From Poriferisodalis sp965204125 (GTDB lineage: Bacteria; Actinomycetota; Acidimicrobiia; Acidimicrobiales; Poriferisodalaceae), in contig NZ_OZ241968.1 in assembly GCF_965204125.1 (NCBI RefSeq), positions 992,001-1,056,000 on the forward strand: DNA of 64,000 bases, given 5' to 3'. Shown in pieces: positions 1 through 11,318 of this stretch. The notes beneath the pieces are model-generated. The model did no database searches and was not told the origin of the DNA. It worked only from the letters and a program-made list of their open reading frames with translations. Numbering within the stretch: the first letter of the stretch is position 1; each line of letters begins with the position of its first letter. The position numbers and the translations under genes were made by a program.

Positions 1-1419
1 AGCTCGCGCACCCACGTGCTCCTTGTTGAGCCGCTTCGACAGGTGCAGGCCTTCGAGCACCAGCTCCACGGCCGAAGCCAGCACTGCGGGCGCTGCGCCT
101 TCGTCCGACGGCGCATCGGCTGCGGCGGCGACCAGCGACTCAGCGGCAACCGCCAGAGCCTGGTTGCCGGCGAGCAGCTCCATGTAGGCCTCAGAGCCGA
201 GGTCGTCGCCGGTGTGCACCACCTTGCCCTCGCCGAAGCTGGCAACCACGTCGCTCAGCTCGTCGGGCGAGAAGCGGTTCTTGAACACTTCGAGCACGGC
301 CGCCTTGAGCATGGTCTCCACGATCTTGCCGTCGCGCCCCTCCTCCATCGACTCGATCTCGATCTTGCCGGCGGTGGAGCTCATGAGCGATTCCAGGTCG
401 CTGACACGGGGCACCACGTGCCGCTCGCCGCGTTGCAGCGCCCGGCGGGTGGCGTTGGCAGCGAGCGTCTCGGTGTTGGTGACGGTCATGCGCACCGACA
501 CGCCCGAGCGCTGGTTGACCTGGCTGCTGGCACGGGCCACATGGCTGAAGGTCGCCACGATCTCGGCCATGAACTCGGGCAGCGTCACCACCACGCCCTC
601 GCCCATCTCGGTCAGGTCGAGCGGGCGGGCCTCCGCCGACGCGATGTCCATCTCGGTGTCGACATCGAGCGGGTAGTGGGTGCGGATCTGCGCGCCGAAG
701 CGGTCTTTCAGCGGCGTGATGATGCGGCCCCGGTTGGTGTAGTCCTCGGGGTTGGCCGTGGCCACCAGCAGCACGTCGAGCGGCAGGCGGATCTTGTAGC
801 CGCGGATCTGAACGTCACGTTCCTCGAGCACGTTCAGCAGGCCCACCTGGATCCGCTCGGCCAGGTCGGGCAGCTCGTTGATGGCGAAGATGCCCCGGTT
901 GGTGCGCGGCACCAAGCCGTAGTGCAGCGTCAGCTCGTCGGACAGGTACCGGCCCTCGGCCACCTTGATCGGGTCGACCTCGCCGATGAGGTCGGCGATC
1001 GACGTGTCGGGCGTGGCCAGCTTCTCGCCGTAGCGAATGCTGCGATGGGCCCAAGCGATGGGGGTGTCATCGCCGTGCTCGGCAACCAGATCAAGGGCGT
1101 GGCGGGACACCGGGTTGTAGGGGTCGTCGAAGATCTCTGAGCCCTCGATGTAGGGCATCCACTCGTCGAGCAGGTTCACCAGCGAGCGGATCATGCGGGT
1201 CTTGGCCTGGCCCCGCTCTCCCAGGAACACCACGTCGTGGCCGGCCAGCATGGCGTTCTCGAGCTGGGGCAAAACCGTGTTCTCGTAACCCAGCACTCCT
1301 TCGAACAGCGGCTCGGACGCGGCGATGGCCTTGGCGGCATTCGCGCGCATCTCCTCTTTGACCGGCCGGGAGACCCAGCCGATCTTGCGCAGTTCGCCGA
1401 GCGTGGTGGGTTGGGTCAT
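1..1419 (-). CDS. Magnesium chelatase subunit I-like / MoxR-type AAA+ ATPase (3' end cut by window edge)
   Basis: The frame is open without a stop from an ATG at 1419 to the left edge (473 codons), so only the extreme C-terminus is missing. Visible motifs are a Walker A GERGQAKTR near residue 67, a Walker B-like segment FAINELPDLAERIQ near residue 180, and a sensor segment TANPEDYTNRGRI followed by an arginine-rich stretch. This is the pattern of the ChlI/BchI-like AAA+ proteins that actinobacteria carry without chlorophyll synthesis (about 460 residues, as in mycobacterial Rv0958). These usually act with a VWA-domain partner as metal-insertion or protein-remodelling ATPases; the partner would lie to the left of the window. 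A true Mg-chelatase role is unlikely because no other pigment genes are visible. It is divergent from the next gene. Confidence 0.85.
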   Translation of the reverse strand, partial: MTQPTTLGELRKIGWVSRPVKEEMRANAAKAIAASEPLFEGVLGYENTVLPQLENAMLAGHDVVFLGERGQAKTRMIRSLVNLLDEWMPYIEGSEIFDDPYNPVSRHALDLVAEHGDDTPIAWAHRSIRYGEKLATPDTSIADLIGEVDPIKVAEGRYLSDELTLHYGLVPRTNRGIFAINELPDLAERIQVGLLNVLEERDVQIRGYKIRLPLDVLLVATANPEDYTNRGRIITPLKDRFGAQIRTHYPLDVDTEMDIASAEARPLDLTEMGEGVVVTLPEFMAEIVATFSHVARASSQVNQRSGVSVRMTVTNTETLAANATRRALQRGERHVVPRVSDLESLMSSTAGKIEIESMEEGRDGKIVETMLKAAVLEVFKNRFSPDELSDVVASFGEGKVVHTGDDLGSEAYMELLAGNQALAVAAESLVAAAADAPSDEGAAPAVLASAVELVLEGLHLSKRLNKEHVGARA

Positions 1420-1473
1420 GGCGGGCAACCTACCCGCCCGCTTCGAGGCCGCGCAGGTCGGTACGGTCGCGAT

Positions 1474-2766
1474 GTGGGCCCGGTCGATCCATACGTCTGG
1501 TCGTTGGCCTCTGCTGCCGGCGGAGACGCCCAGGCGCCGGCGGGCGATTGGCTGGTTCGGGCGGCAGAACACGGCGAATGGCGCACGGTTGCCGATCGGG
1601 CACTTGACGAGCGGGGCTGGGAGACCACGGCAAATCCGGGACGCTGGTGGCTTGATCCGGGCTTCGGCGACGAACCCGGCGTGCTCTATCGACGTCACTT
1701 CGATCTGCCAGCCGATCTCACGTTGCAGCTCGATGCTGATGCTCACCCAGAGGTGCGCTGGTGGCTCGTGGCGAGCGGCCTGTGCGAACTCGGCCACTTC
1801 TGGCTCGACGGCGCGTATCTCGGGGATCTGCGGGGACGCCACATCGAGCACGCGTTCGAGGTAGGCCATCTGCTGCGCGGCGGCAGCGAGCACCTGATTG
1901 CCGTCGAGGGCTCTCACGGCGCCGTTCGAGTGCCTCAGAGCGAGAACGCCCAGGTTTGGATCAGCCGGACCGGGCCGGCGCGCATCGAGCGGGTGCGTGC
2001 GCTGGTGATCGAGGCCAGCCCTGACCGGGCAGTGCTGCGCATTGCTGCCACCGTCGACAGTGCCGGCACGCATCGATGCGAGGTCACCACCACGGTGCTG
2101 CCCGCCGATGACCCAGATGCCGGCTGGTCGCAGGACGCCACCCGCCAGGTCGCGTCGCTGGGCGATGGCTTGGCCCTGTCAGAACCTGTGCTGGCACGCG
2201 GGCGCAACGAGCTGGAATGGCTGGTTGCACTGGAGCGGCCGTCGCTGTGGTGGCCCGCCGGGCTGGGAGACCAGGCGCTCTACTGCATCGACATCGACGT
2301 CGCCATCGACGGACGCTCCAGCCACGCAGTCAGGCTCCCGACGGGCATCCGGACCGTGTCGATCCGCCGCGGCAGGCTGGCCGTGAACGGCGAGCCGCGC
2401 CGTGACGGGTTCGATGCCCTGCGCGTCATCGAGCACGAGCTGAGCCATCCCAGCTTCTACGAATCGGCGAACACCGACGGCCGGCTGCTGTGCCAGCAGG
2501 TCACGCTCGATCCCAGCGTGTTCACCGGCGCCGAACGCGGCCTGCGCGCGCTCGCTGCCCAAGCCGCCGCAGCAGCAGCCGATCACGCCGGCCACCACCC
2601 CAGCATCGCTGCGTGGCAGCTGGTGCATCCACCCGGCAGCCGGCGACGCGCGCCACGGCGCGGCTCATGGACCGATCGCACCGTGCGCCAAGCCATGCAG
2701 GCAGCCGACCCCACCCGCCCCCAAACCCAGATCCGCCCAAAGGCGGGACTCGGGCAGCACCCGTGA
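1474..2766 (+). CDS. Glycoside hydrolase family 2-like protein (beta-mannosidase-related, short)
   Basis: About 430 residues from a GTG at 1474; the frame is open further upstream but there it overlaps the divergent ATPase gene. The N-terminal half looks like a GH2 sugar-binding jelly roll (PGVLYRRHFDLP, then FWLDGAYLGDLRGRH). It is followed by an immunoglobulin-like segment with the family signature PSLWWPAGLGDQALY and then RLAVNGEPRRDGFDALRV, which resembles the entry into the catalytic barrel. Only about 100 residues follow, too few for a TIM barrel, and the C-terminus is basic and low-complexity. It is therefore either a binding protein derived from beta-mannosidase or a shortened enzyme. 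No signal peptide is evident. The start codon is uncertain. Confidence 0.6.
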   Translation: MGPVDPYVWSLASAAGGDAQAPAGDWLVRAAEHGEWRTVADRALDERGWETTANPGRWWLDPGFGDEPGVLYRRHFDLPADLTLQLDADAHPEVRWWLVASGLCELGHFWLDGAYLGDLRGRHIEHAFEVGHLLRGGSEHLIAVEGSHGAVRVPQSENAQVWISRTGPARIERVRALVIEASPDRAVLRIAATVDSAGTHRCEVTTTVLPADDPDAGWSQDATRQVASLGDGLALSEPVLARGRNELEWLVALERPSLWWPAGLGDQALYCIDIDVAIDGRSSHAVRLPTGIRTVSIRRGRLAVNGEPRRDGFDALRVIEHELSHPSFYESANTDGRLLCQQVTLDPSVFTGAERGLRALAAQAAAAAADHAGHHPSIAAWQLVHPPGSRRRAPRRGSWTDRTVRQAMQAADPTRPQTQIRPKAGLGQHP

Positions 2767-2796
2767 GGCGAACGGACGCGTGAGCTGATCTGCAAG

Positions 2797-2802
2797 TACC
2801 GT
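2797..2802 (+). promoter_or_regulatory. Possible -10 element of the sdh operon
   Basis: TACCGT fits the actinobacterial TANNNT -10 pattern and lies about 70 nt before the sdhC start, leaving room for a leader that contains the GGGAGG ribosome-binding site just before 2876. No convincing -35 is visible. This is inference from position and pattern only. Confidence 0.25.
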
Positions 2803-2875
2803 ACGGCCCTGGCGCGAACGGCCCCAGAGGCAGACCGCGCCGATCGCCGCACCACGCCACGCACGGGAGGAACAC

Positions 2876-3715
2876 ATGGCGCCGACTGCCACGCAGGCCG
2901 CCGGGTCTGCACCGGTGTTCAAGACCAAGCGCCCGCTGCCGTTCCCGCTGAACATCTACCAGTCAGCGATCGGCCGCAAGTGGGTCATGGCGTGGACGGG
3001 CATCGGGCTGCTGGGCTTCGTGATCGTTCACATGATCGGCAACCTGCACCTCTACGAGGGCCCCTCGCGGATGTACGAGTACGCCGAGACGCTGCGCGAC
3101 CTCGGCGGCGGGCTGCTGCCCCGCACGCTGCTGCTGTGGATCATGCGGGTCGGGCTGCTGGCCATGTTCGTGGTGCACCTGCACTCGGCGTACACGCTGA
3201 AAGAGCGCAGCCGGCTGGCCTCGGAGCGAGCGGGCTTCGTGGGCGGCGCCAAGAAGTACGCATCCAAGCGCGACTACATCGCCGCCAACTACGCCTCGCG
3301 CACCATGCGCTGGACGGGTCCCATCGTGGGCCTGTACGTACTGTTCCACCTGGCCGACCTGACGTGGGGCTGGTGGCTGGGCGACGCCTACGTGCGGGGC
3401 GATCCGTACCACAACGTGGTGGAGTCGCTGTCGTCGATCCCGGTGGCGATCATCTATGTGGTGGCCAACGTGGCGCTGGCCGTCCACATCTTTCACGGCA
3501 CCTGGAGCATGTTCCAGAGCCTCGGCGTGAACAACCCGCGCTACAACGGGCTGCGCCGCAACCTGGCCACGGCGCTGGCCGGCGTGGTGCTGGTGGGCAA
3601 CCTGTCATTCCCGGTGCTGGTGCAAGCCGGCCTGGTCGACGAGGACAACCGGGACTGCCCGGTCAACGACACCACCGGCCTGGAGTGTCTCGAGGCAGAG
3701 GCGGAGGCGCACTGA
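2876..3715 (+). CDS. sdhC: Succinate dehydrogenase cytochrome b558 subunit
   Basis: 279 residues, ATG start with a strong GGAGG site 7 nt upstream. It is the membrane anchor of succinate:quinone oxidoreductase and carries the haem that passes electrons to quinone. Five hydrophobic helices are visible, with histidines spaced as in the di-haem b558 family: VIVHMIGNLH near residue 50, VVHLHSAY near 100, LFHLADLTW near 158 and AVHIFHGTW near 202. No separate sdhD follows, which agrees with the single-anchor (type B) architecture. The protein is somewhat longer than usual because of extra residues at both ends. First gene of sdhCAB; sdhA begins one base after its stop. Confidence 0.93.
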   Translation: MAPTATQAAGSAPVFKTKRPLPFPLNIYQSAIGRKWVMAWTGIGLLGFVIVHMIGNLHLYEGPSRMYEYAETLRDLGGGLLPRTLLLWIMRVGLLAMFVVHLHSAYTLKERSRLASERAGFVGGAKKYASKRDYIAANYASRTMRWTGPIVGLYVLFHLADLTWGWWLGDAYVRGDPYHNVVESLSSIPVAIIYVVANVALAVHIFHGTWSMFQSLGVNNPRYNGLRRNLATALAGVVLVGNLSFPVLVQAGLVDEDNRDCPVNDTTGLECLEAEAEAH

Positions 3716-3716
3716 G

Positions 3717-5641
<1,925 letters not shown>

Positions 5642-5645
<4 letters not shown>

Positions 5646-6448
5646 GCGGGACAAACGGCGTGAACGGCCAGGCCAGCCATGGCGGCACCTTGAGCCTCAC
5701 GCTGCGCATCTGGCGCCAGGACGGACCCGACGCTCCGGGACGGTTCCACACCTTCGACGCCCCGAACATCAGCGAGGACATGTCGTTCCTGGAGCTGCTC
5801 GACATCATCAACGAGCGGCTCATCGAGGGCGGCGACGTCCCGATCGAGTTCGATCATGACTGCCGCGAGGGCATCTGCGGCATGTGCAGCCTCATGATCA
5901 ACGGCCGGGCGCACGGCCACGAGCTGGCCACCACCACCTGCCAGCTGCACATGCGCAAGTTCACCGACGGCGACGTCATCACGGTGGAGCCGTTCCGGGC
6001 GAAGGCGTTCCCAGTGGTGCGCGACCTGGTGGTCGACCGCAGCTCGTTCGACCGCATCATCGAGGCCGGCGGCTACATCTCGGTCAATACCGGTGCGGTC
6101 GGCGACGCCAACCAGACGCCGGTGCCGAAGGAGGCTGCGGACACCTCGATGGACGCAGCAGCGTGCATCGGCTGCGGGGCGTGCGTGGCGGCCTGCCCCA
6201 ACTCGGCGGCGCAGCTGTTCACCTCGGCGAAGCTGGCGCATCTCAACCTGATCCCCCAGGGCCAGCCCCAGCGCTGGGAGCGCACCGAGGCCATGGTGGA
6301 GACGATGGAGCAGTTCTTCGGCTCGTGCACCAATCACGGCGAGTGCACGGAGGCCTGCCCGAAGGAGATCAGCCTCGACTTCATCGCGTTCATGAACCGC
6401 GACTACGTCAAGGCCAAGATCAAGAACCGCAAGCTGACCGGCCAGTGA
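5642..6448 (+). CDS. sdhB: Succinate dehydrogenase iron-sulfur subunit
   Basis: 268 residues from a GTG that overlaps the sdhA stop (GTGA). The start was chosen because of this overlap and because the preceding reading frame runs through sdhA. It carries all three clusters of complex II: the [2Fe-2S] loop CREGICGMC from residue 74 with a later cysteine in TTTCQLH, the [4Fe-4S] motif CIGCGACVAACP, and the [3Fe-4S]/[4Fe-4S] region CTNHGECTEACPKE. These pass electrons from FAD to the b haems. Its stop overlaps the start of the next, unrelated secreted-protein gene by 4 bases. Confidence 0.96.
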
Positions 6449-8754
6449 AAGCGGCGGTGGCGCTGGTCGCGGCGCTGGCGCTTGCTCTGCCTGCGATGCC
6501 GGCCGCTGCACAACAGCCGTCGAACTTCGTGCGCAGCGGGCCGAATCTGACGCTGGTGGTGGCGAGCTGCCCCGGCCCCGCCGACAACGCGGCCGCGGAA
6601 GCGCTGGCAGCCCACGCCCGCAACGCGGCAAAGGTGTGCGTCGATCCGAGCGGCCTGTCTCCGGACACCGCCGCGCTCATCGCCGACTTCGCACCCGACC
6701 GCGTGATCGTGGTGGGAGGCGAGGTTGTGGTGCCGCCTGCGGTGATGGCCGAGCTGACGGAAGCCGTGCGAGCGGCGTACCGCTGGGCAATCGTCGAACG
6801 CCTCGACGGCGCCACCCGGATCGACACCGCTGCATTGGCGGCGCGCGTGTCGCTGGAACACCCCGACGTGGCCGGCCCCGACGCGGTCACCCTCATCGTG
6901 GCCAACGGCTGGAACGGCAGCGAGGTCCGCACCGCGGCCGACGTTGCCGGGCAGATCGCCGACGCTGCCGTTGCCTACATCTCGCCGCGCACGATTGCGG
7001 ACGGTCTGCCCGCCGCCACGGCTGCGCTGATCGCCGACTACCGGCCTGCCCGGGTCGTCGTGGTGGGTCTCCCGGACGAGGTGGGGTCGGTCACCGAAGC
7101 GGCAATCGAGGCAACGCTCGACGCACACGAGCTGACCGTGGATATCGAGCGAGTCGCCGAAGCCGGCGAACCTCGCTTCTTCACTCCCGAGGCCTCACCG
7201 TCGGTCGAGCGGGCACGCGAGATCTTCACGTCCATCGTCGAGGGCACCCACCAACCCGATGCAGCCGATGAGGCGTCGCCACCTCTCTTCGCAGCAAGCT
7301 CGGCACGGGGGCCATTGGGAAGTGGCAGGGGAGCGAGGCTCTGGTCGATTCGCGCCGACGGATCGGGGCGCGAGCTGCGCTCGGAGGAGCACCGGGGCTG
7401 GGCCTGGAATCCGGGCGACGGCCAACTGAGCTGGTCCAATCTCGATGGGCGGTTGAGGACCGCAGCACCCGACGGTTCCGACCGGGTGCTCGTCGAAGCC
7501 GGCGGCTACCCGGCGTGGTCGCCTGACGGCAGCCATGTCGTCACCTTCCGGTTCACCGAGCCCTCCCGGCAGGGCCCCCGCAACCGCATCGAGGCCCATG
7601 TGTGGAGTGCCGGCAGCGGCCAGACCCGCCGCTTGGGCGTGGTGGACTACCGCACGTTCTTGTACTCGGACCTGCCGCTCGCCAACTGGTCGCCCGACGG
7701 GAGGCGCTTCGCGTACGTCGAGTTGACCGACCACCCCGAGACGGGCGAGCAGACGTCGACCACGCGGATCGAAACGTTCGATGCGCGCGCGCCGACCGTC
7801 ACCCTCGGTGAAGATGTCACGTTCTTGGGCTGGTCGCCCGACGGCAGCCATTTCGCCTACGGCACCCCGAGCGACTGCGACGGCAATGGGCGAAACGAGA
7901 GCCAGAACCTGTGGATCGCCCGCTCTGACGGCAGCGACGCCCGCGACCTGGGCTTCATCGATCGCATCCAGTGGCGCCTGCTGTACCTGTGGTCGCCTGA
8001 TGGCGCCCACGTCGCCTACGAATCGCTCGACCCGGCCGACTGCTCGCAGCACGTGAAGGTGACCACGGCCGGCGGAGAAGCCACCGCGCTCGAGCCGATT
8101 GCCGAGGGTCGGCTGCTCGGCTGGTCGCCCAACGGCATGCACCTGGGCTATGGGATTACCGTCGGCACGCCGGGCAAGGGCATTCCATTGCGTGAGCATG
8201 CGTGGGTGGTGCGCCTCGACGCCAGCGACCGGCGCGAGCTCGGCGAGGCCAAGCCCACGGTGTTCGGGTCGTTGCTGTGGTCGGCCGACGGCGATCACTT
8301 GGCGTACACGGAGACGCTGCGTGACGCCGATGGCGACGTCATCGGTGGCCGACCAGTGGTGCAGCGGGCCGATGGCATCGGCGGGCCGACGGTCGTCGCC
8401 GAACGGGGGAACATCATTGCGTGGTCGCCGGTTGACGGGCGCGTTGCCTACGTCGCGCACTACGACGAAGACGGCAATGGCACCATCGATCGCCGCGCGC
8501 TGCGCGTGCACACCGCCGGTGCGCCCGATGCCGACGTGACGCTCGTGTACGAGCTGTCCGACATCACGCCGGGAGGGCAGTGGTCGCCCGACGGCGACTA
8601 CATCGGGTATGGATCGGGTCCCGCCGAGCTCCTCTTGGACTGGTTCATCAGTCGCCGGCGCGGATCTGATGGGTGGGTCGTGGCCACGAGCGAACCGCGC
8701 TGGACGCATCGCGTCGTCACCGACATCACCTGGGGTGAATGGCAGCCCCGCTGA
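6445..8754 (+). CDS. Secreted CWB2 / PD40 beta-propeller protein (P1)
   Basis: 769 residues from a GTG at 6445 that overlaps the sdhB stop. This start gives a clean signal peptide (MKAAVALVAALALALPA, then AAAQQ). Residues about 28-260 resemble cell-wall-binding repeat 2 units: DRVIVVGGEVVVPPAVMAEL, ERLDGATRIDTAALAARVSL, then PARVVVVGLPDEVGSVTEAA. From about residue 290 to the end there are repeated W-S-P-D-G blades of the TolB/PD40 type (WSPDGSHVVTFRF, WSPDGRRFAYVEL, WSPDGAHVAYES). CWB2 repeats are known to hold proteins non-covalently on Gram-positive walls; the propeller probably binds a protein or glycan. No catalytic domain is seen. It is a close paralogue of the next gene. Its coupling to sdh is odd for a secreted protein. 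Confidence 0.82.
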   Translation: MKAAVALVAALALALPAMPAAAQQPSNFVRSGPNLTLVVASCPGPADNAAAEALAAHARNAAKVCVDPSGLSPDTAALIADFAPDRVIVVGGEVVVPPAVMAELTEAVRAAYRWAIVERLDGATRIDTAALAARVSLEHPDVAGPDAVTLIVANGWNGSEVRTAADVAGQIADAAVAYISPRTIADGLPAATAALIADYRPARVVVVGLPDEVGSVTEAAIEATLDAHELTVDIERVAEAGEPRFFTPEASPSVERAREIFTSIVEGTHQPDAADEASPPLFAASSARGPLGSGRGARLWSIRADGSGRELRSEEHRGWAWNPGDGQLSWSNLDGRLRTAAPDGSDRVLVEAGGYPAWSPDGSHVVTFRFTEPSRQGPRNRIEAHVWSAGSGQTRRLGVVDYRTFLYSDLPLANWSPDGRRFAYVELTDHPETGEQTSTTRIETFDARAPTVTLGEDVTFLGWSPDGSHFAYGTPSDCDGNGRNESQNLWIARSDGSDARDLGFIDRIQWRLLYLWSPDGAHVAYESLDPADCSQHVKVTTAGGEATALEPIAEGRLLGWSPNGMHLGYGITVGTPGKGIPLREHAWVVRLDASDRRELGEAKPTVFGSLLWSADGDHLAYTETLRDADGDVIGGRPVVQRADGIGGPTVVAERGNIIAWSPVDGRVAYVAHYDEDGNGTIDRRALRVHTAGAPDADVTLVYELSDITPGGQWSPDGDYIGYGSGPAELLLDWFISRRRGSDGWVVATSEPRWTHRVVTDITWGEWQPR

Positions 8755-8806
8755 GCATCGGCCGCGGCCCGGTGGCTTGGCGGCCCAGCGATAGCATCCC
8801 GCCTCG

Positions 8807-11230
8807 ATGAAGATGCCTCATACACATGCGAGTCCTCACGCACGGTCGGGTCGGCGGCGCGGGAGGCGGGCGCGAGCCGCCGCTGCAGCGGTGGCGCTCG
8901 CAGCCCTGCTGGGTTCCGTGCTGCTGGCAACGCCCGCAGCAGCGCAGGATCGGCCGACGAACTATGTGCGCAGCGGGCCCAATCTGACGCTGGTGCTGGC
9001 GAACTGTGAACGCTCCGCCGACACCGTGGCGGCGGTGGAACTGGCCCGGCATTCCCGCAACGCGGCCGCCGCCTGCCTGCGCGCCGATGGCGTGCCTGCG
9101 GAGCTCTCCGAGCTCATCGCTGCATTTGCGCCCGATCGTGTGATGGTCCTCGGCGGTCCCGACGCCGTGCCGCCAGCGGTGATGGACGAGCTGACCGCAG
9201 CAGTGCGTTCGGCCTACCGGTGGGGCGTGCTGCAGCAGCTCGACGGCGCCACCCGCGCCGAGACGGCCGCTGCGGCTGCCCGTATCGGGCTGGACACGCC
9301 CAACCGCGTGGGCCCCGACACCATGGTGCTGATCGTGGCCGACGGCTGGAACGACGCCGACGTCAACACTGCGAGGGAGTTCGCCGCAGGCTTCGAAGAT
9401 GTCGCCGTCACCTACTTCTCGCCTGCCACGATCGCCGACGGCCTGTCCGAGGCCACCGTGTCGCTGATCACCGACTACCGGCCTGCGCGGATCGTCTTCG
9501 CCGGGCTCGCCGACGAAGCGGGCATGGCCGCGGAGGCAGCGGTCGAGGCACTGCTGGAGGCCATCGAGTCCGATGTCTCGGTAGAGCGGGTTGCGCTTGC
9601 AACCGACACGCCGTCCCCCGCCGTGGAGGTGGCAACGCTCACCAGCAACGCACGCACGACCTTCGCGGCCATCAGCAGGGGCGAACGGGTCCGACCGGCT
9701 GCCGACGACGACGGCGAACGGCCACCTTTCTTGGCGCTTACCGAGGCATCGGGCATCCGGGGCGTCGGCTCCACGCTGTTCACGGTTCGGGCGGACGGCA
9801 GTGATCGCAGGCTGCGCAGCGTCGACCACAACGGCTGGGAATGGCACCGCAGCGACGGGCGGCTGACGTGGGCCGACGACGAGGAGCAGGTGCTGGTCGC
9901 AGCCCCCGACGGCGAAGCCGAGCTGGTGGTCCCCGAGGGCACGTGGCCGTGGCCCTCGCCCGACGGCGAGCACCTCCTCCTCTGGAACAACGCTGACACG
10001 AACGACAACGACCTCCTCGATTCGTTCGAGGCGTTGCTGTTCAGCGCCGACGGCACCGCGCAGCGCAGCCTGGGCCAGATGGATGCACGCACCTGGTACT
10101 ACGGCGACATCCGGGATGTGATCTGGTCGCGTGACAGCGCCTACATGGCCTACGTCACTGACCACACTGATCTTGAGACGGGCGAGGACGTCAACGAGGC
10201 GCGCATCGAGCCGACCGACGGCAGCGCCGCGCCGGTCACGCTGGCCGCCGACGCCATCATCCTGCGCTGGTCGCCGGACAGTAGGCACCTCCTCTATGCC
10301 ACGCCGCAGGACTGTGGCGATGGCGAATCTGCGGATATCTGGGATTTGTGGATCGTGGATGCCGACGGCAGCGATGCGCGCCGCGTCGACACAATCGCGT
10401 TCCCCGCGTGGAGCGTGGTCATCGTCAACCCGTGGTCGCCCGACGGGCAGCACATTGCCTACGAAGCAGTCGATCCGGAGGATTGCTCGACCGAGCTGCG
10501 CATCAACTCAGTGGACGGCAATGGCGAGCCGGTGAGCATCGCGCCCGATGCGAGTTTCCTGGGGTGGTCGCCCGACAGCACGTATCTCGAGTATGGGGCC
10601 AGGACCGACCGTTCGGTGACCGGCTGGTTGCTACCCGAGCAATCGTGGGTCGCTCATCGCGATGGCAGTTCGAAGCGGTACATCGGCGAACTCAACCCGA
10701 CCGCGGCCGGATGGGTTTTCTGGTCTCCCGACGGCACGTTCTTCTCCTACACCGAGATGGTGCGCGACGCCGACGGCGATGTGACGGGTTTGATCGCCCG
10801 CATGCAGCGAGCTGACGGTACGGGCGGCACAACCACGCTGGCAGAGTCCGGCAATTCGCTTCCGTGGTCCGACGACGGACGGGTTGCCTACGTGGCGCAC
10901 CACGACGACGACGGCGACGGCGTCCCGGAGCGGGAAGCGCTTTATGTCCACTCCCCCGGCTCGCCGGACGACGACGTCAAGCTCGTGCATGCCCTGCCCG
11001 AGCCGACGCGCTTCGCGCTCTGGTCGCCCGATGACAGCCATCTGATCTATGCCTCGGGATCCATCGAATCGCTGATCGGCTGGTTCCGGGACCGGGCTCG
11101 CGGGGTGAACGGGTGGGGTATCGAAACCGGCCAGCCCCGATGGATGCATCGCCTGATCACCGACGTCACCTGGGGCGAGTGGCAGCCCGAGATCGAGCCG
11201 GAGACTGAGGCCGGGGCCGACGCCGAGTAA
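8807..11230 (+). CDS. Secreted CWB2 / PD40 beta-propeller protein, tandem paralogue (P2)
   Basis: 807 residues with a basic, arginine-rich n-region and a signal peptide ending near TPAAAQD. After cleavage it begins PTNYVRSGPNLTLVLANC, nearly the same as P1, and it ends in RLITDVTWGEWQPE, again like P1, so the two arose by tandem duplication. CWB2-like units cover roughly residues 45-300 (DRVMVLGGPDAVPPAVMDEL, QLDGATRAETAAAAARIGL) and PD40 blades the rest. It has an extra acidic tail after WQPE. A TAGCAT hexamer lies 9 nt before the ATG and may be a -10 element, so it could have its own promoter in addition to read-through from sdh. Confidence 0.82.
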   Translation: MKMPHTHASPHARSGRRRGRRARAAAAAVALAALLGSVLLATPAAAQDRPTNYVRSGPNLTLVLANCERSADTVAAVELARHSRNAAAACLRADGVPAELSELIAAFAPDRVMVLGGPDAVPPAVMDELTAAVRSAYRWGVLQQLDGATRAETAAAAARIGLDTPNRVGPDTMVLIVADGWNDADVNTAREFAAGFEDVAVTYFSPATIADGLSEATVSLITDYRPARIVFAGLADEAGMAAEAAVEALLEAIESDVSVERVALATDTPSPAVEVATLTSNARTTFAAISRGERVRPAADDDGERPPFLALTEASGIRGVGSTLFTVRADGSDRRLRSVDHNGWEWHRSDGRLTWADDEEQVLVAAPDGEAELVVPEGTWPWPSPDGEHLLLWNNADTNDNDLLDSFEALLFSADGTAQRSLGQMDARTWYYGDIRDVIWSRDSAYMAYVTDHTDLETGEDVNEARIEPTDGSAAPVTLAADAIILRWSPDSRHLLYATPQDCGDGESADIWDLWIVDADGSDARRVDTIAFPAWSVVIVNPWSPDGQHIAYEAVDPEDCSTELRINSVDGNGEPVSIAPDASFLGWSPDSTYLEYGARTDRSVTGWLLPEQSWVAHRDGSSKRYIGELNPTAAGWVFWSPDGTFFSYTEMVRDADGDVTGLIARMQRADGTGGTTTLAESGNSLPWSDDGRVAYVAHHDDDGDGVPEREALYVHSPGSPDDDVKLVHALPEPTRFALWSPDDSHLIYASGSIESLIGWFRDRARGVNGWGIETGQPRWMHRLITDVTWGEWQPEIEPETEAGADAE

Positions 11231-11243
11231 GCGGTTGAGCCCT

Positions 11244-11258
11244 GGGCCCGGGCGGCCC
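11244..11258. terminator. Short GC hairpin between convergent genes
   Basis: GGGCC and GGCCC pair around a 5-nt loop, just after the P2 stop and before the end of the convergent sugar dehydrogenase gene. There is no T-run, so termination is only a suggestion from position. Confidence 0.25.
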
Positions 11259-11318
11259 GCGAGGCCAATCGCATGAGAATGGGGAGCTGGAGCGGATAGC
11301 GCAGCGAAGCCGTGGCCG

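Noticed and set aside
12..1140. 374-codon plus-strand frame at the left edge
   Set aside because: Antisense to the MoxR/ChlI-like ATPase, whose AAA+ motifs are unmistakable.
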